Assembly (NCBI GenBank): GCA_036003885.1 | Contig: DASYSA010000650.1 | Coordinates: forward strand, 1-8,732 | Direction: 5' to 3' | From: DASYSA01 sp036003885 | GTDB taxonomy: Bacteria; Acidobacteriota; Blastocatellia; UBA7656 | DNA: 8,732 nt | Part shown: one piece after another, positions 7,207-8,732 of the stretch | How positions within the stretch are numbered: position 1 is the stretch's first letter | Layout: every line of letters starts with the position of its first letter | Made by a program: the position numbers and the translations under genes | Notes under the pieces: generated by a model | Seen by the model: the letters and a program-made list of their open reading frames with translations, nothing else | Database searches by the model: none | Told to the model about the DNA's origin: nothing

Positions 7207-7222
7207 TCACGCGCCTGCGTGA
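7207..7222. repeat. Perfect palindrome next to the PAP2 promoter (operator candidate)
   Basis: TCACGC-GCCT-GCGTGA is a 6-bp perfect inverted repeat with a 4-bp centre. It sits 4 bp upstream of the TTGACA box on the minus strand, a position where a dimeric activator or repressor could bind. It could alternatively be a copy of a dispersed palindromic intergenic repeat. No regulator gene lies in the window. Confidence 0.35.
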
Positions 7223-7576
7223 GGCAGGGCAAGTCGAAGAGACCTCCAGGTGGCGAAGTATTGGAGAGGGAGGCACGTTTTCCCTTGCGGCGCACATGGC
7301 AAGACAGGGATAAAGCCTTCCATATTTCAGCTTTCGTGTTAGAGTTGCGTGTGATAATCGAGTGGCCTTGAAGAAGAGGTTTGAAAGCAATAGGCCAGGT
7401 AGTAACATATCGGCCTGTAGCTTTGCATAAGATCTTCAGCGGTGGGTTGTGATAGCTGGTCGAAAGATAACTGAACAAATGCGGTGGAATAGCTGCAACT
7501 TTCCATGCTCATTTGCGTTCTGAGTGATAGCACCAGGCGCCGTCAGCAGCTATAGGAATCAGAGAAGGGGGCGTAG
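7223..7576. other. Remainder of the long divergent intergenic region
   Basis: With 7022-7222 this makes 555 bp between two divergently transcribed genes. Open frames here (for example 7011-7313 plus and 7119-7478 minus) are short, have odd composition, lack ribosome-binding sites and suggest no protein family. I see no tRNA, terminator or riboswitch fold that I recognise. It becomes more AT-rich toward the plus-strand gene at 7577. Confidence 0.55.
7381..7408 (+). promoter_or_regulatory. Weak candidate promoter for the metalloprotease-like gene
   Basis: TTGAAA (7381-7386) and TAACAT (7403-7408) are separated by 16 bp. An alternative is the extended -10 element TGTGATAAT at 7350-7358, which has no good -35 box. 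Either would give a leader of about 160-215 nt before the ATG at 7577. In an AT-richer stretch such matches also occur by chance. Confidence 0.22.
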
Positions 7577-8593
7577 ATGTCCATTCTTAAGAAGATCGCT
7601 ATAGCCATCGCTCTCTTCTTTGTATTTGGCCCTTCTTCGCTCTCTGCTAATCCCATCCCGGATGCCATTTCCGGACTCGACGAGCACAAGGTCGTCAACG
7701 TCCTGGATGATTTGCTCGTTTTCTGGGACCAGTCCAGGGGGATGAGTCTTCGCCGGCAGCGTCGCGCGTGGACGCGGATGGTCGAGAGCAAGCATCGCGA
7801 CTATTTCGAGAGGGCCGTCTATCGCGGCGCCGACGAAAATGAACGGCGCGTGATTCTGGATCAATTCCTGCTCCGCATTTCGTGGCAAATTACCGCGATT
7901 AGAGAGTTCAACACGACCGCACCCGAGCTCGTGGAGCGAGGACTGTTGGATTTCAAGTCGCGGTTTCCGGAATACTCTCAGGCCCGCGACATCTACATCG
8001 CTCCCAGCATGTTCATGTTCGACGGATCGGTCCGGCCAGTACAGAACGAGGAGGGTGTTCCGGATACGCTCTGTCTCGGCGGCGACGTGCTCTCCGATTA
8101 TACCGCCGAGCAATTCCAGATGGTCATAGCTCACGAGTTGTTTCACCTCTACCACTTTGGCTTTTTGATGAGAGACGCGTCGCCCGCGGAATTCAGGAGT
8201 GGTCACATGCCGCTCATAGTCGAAGGTATGGCGGTGGCAGGCACAGAAATGATCTATCCCTATCTTCCCACATCCGCTTACCTCCACTTCTCGGACGATG
8301 AACTGGCTGCCCAGGAGGTTGACCTGATGTTCAGCAGCCGCCGGTTCCTCAAGCTTCTCGAAGATGGGTCGCCGCCCGAACAATTCAAGTCATGGTTCAC
8401 CAACACTGCCGATCCCACTGCTCCGCAGCGTGGGGGATACCTGTTGGGGTACGAAGTGGCCAAACGCGTTCTTGCTACCTACACGATGGAGCAGATGGTC
8501 CGGCTGACGCCCGCTCAACTGCGAGAGCATGTTGAAGAGCAGCTGCTGGAAATGGCGTCGGACGAAATAATCGTCCTTGCCTCCGGGAACTGA
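7577..8593 (+). CDS. Exported HEXXH zinc metalloprotease-like protein (DUF2268-like)
   Basis: A 338-residue putative gluzincin-type peptidase. The N-terminus has KK followed by a hydrophobic run (IAIAIALFFVF) and an LSA-N cleavage-like site near residue 24, so it is probably secreted to the periplasm or beyond. The mature region is helical. VIAHELFH (183-190) is the HEXXH zinc motif with H186, E187 and H190, and LIVEGMA (213-219) supplies the expected third ligand E216 in an EG-A context. A later GGYLLGYEVAKRVL segment (286-299) resembles the conserved C-terminal helix of DUF2268-type predicted Zn proteases. No pro-domain or substrate-binding domain is recognisable, and the substrate is unknown. 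The start is well supported: AAGGGG (7565-7570) lies 6 nt before the ATG. It appears to be monocistronic, with no hairpin terminator in the 139 bp after its stop. Confidence 0.75.
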   Translation: MSILKKIAIAIALFFVFGPSSLSANPIPDAISGLDEHKVVNVLDDLLVFWDQSRGMSLRRQRRAWTRMVESKHRDYFERAVYRGADENERRVILDQFLLRISWQITAIREFNTTAPELVERGLLDFKSRFPEYSQARDIYIAPSMFMFDGSVRPVQNEEGVPDTLCLGGDVLSDYTAEQFQMVIAHELFHLYHFGFLMRDASPAEFRSGHMPLIVEGMAVAGTEMIYPYLPTSAYLHFSDDELAAQEVDLMFSSRRFLKLLEDGSPPEQFKSWFTNTADPTAPQRGGYLLGYEVAKRVLATYTMEQMVRLTPAQLREHVEEQLLEMASDEIIVLASGN

Positions 8594-8732
8594 TCCACTC
8601 GTCTTTCTTATTCGTCGATCTCCAATAACAACCCCGCCTTTGGTGCTCCGGCTCGTTCGGGATAGGTTGAAACAAGTTGCTACGGGCTGACGCGCGCAGC
8701 TTTCGTGAGTTTGTCGGGCGTCGGCGTTAGGT

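Noticed and set aside
7119..7478. Minus-strand 119-codon open frame in the long intergenic region.
   Set aside because: It has no recognisable motif, no ribosome-binding site, and overlaps the candidate PAP2 promoter and palindrome.
7559..8383. Long minus-strand open frame (274 codons) opposite the metalloprotease-like gene.
   Set aside because: The plus strand encodes a coherent signal peptide, HEXXH motif and EG ligand with a good ribosome-binding site; the antisense frame shows no domain features and is a shadow.
8594..8732. Tail of the window examined for a terminator or a new gene start.
   Set aside because: I found no hairpin with T-run, no ribosome-binding site with an open frame and no repeat.

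Overview
The window has moderately high GC and is gene-dense, with signal peptides, outer-membrane export and dispersed intergenic repeats. This suggests a free-living Gram-negative soil or sediment bacterium. The multi-domain membrane spermidine-synthase/TPR protein and the heptamer repeats (TGACAAR) remind me of Acidobacteriota or related phyla, but that is an impression and no marker gene is present to settle it.

Layout. Positions 1-212 are non-coding and carry heptamer repeat arrays in both orientations. The last array runs into the predicted start of a secreted clan GH-A glycoside hydrolase-like protein (213-1535, +). A 326-bp gap without a convincing gene follows. Next comes a large fused protein (1862-5272, +): two duplicated polytopic membrane halves, a spermidine-synthase-like SAM-binding domain, and a C-terminal TPR solenoid. 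Eighteen bases later, probably in the same transcript, is a small outer-membrane beta-barrel (5291-6106, +) whose motifs resemble the lipid A oxidase (LpxQ-like) family. Converging on it with a 12-bp gap is a PAP2-family membrane phosphatase (6119-7021, -) with a TTG start behind an AGGAG ribosome-binding site. A 555-bp intergenic region then holds a candidate minus-strand promoter with a perfect palindrome beside it. A secreted HEXXH metalloprotease-like gene (7577-8593, +) follows, and the final 139 bp hold nothing recognisable.

How the genes may work together. Most of the genes act at the membrane, in the periplasm or outside the cell. The most suggestive pairing is the LpxQ-like barrel with the PAP2 phosphatase. 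In Rhizobium a PAP2-superfamily enzyme (LpxE) removes the lipid A 1-phosphate, and LpxQ then oxidises the exposed proximal glucosamine. A similar envelope-lipid remodelling pair here is a hypothesis. I see no CRISPR array, transposase, phage gene, tRNA or rRNA, and no clear defence or biosynthetic gene cluster.
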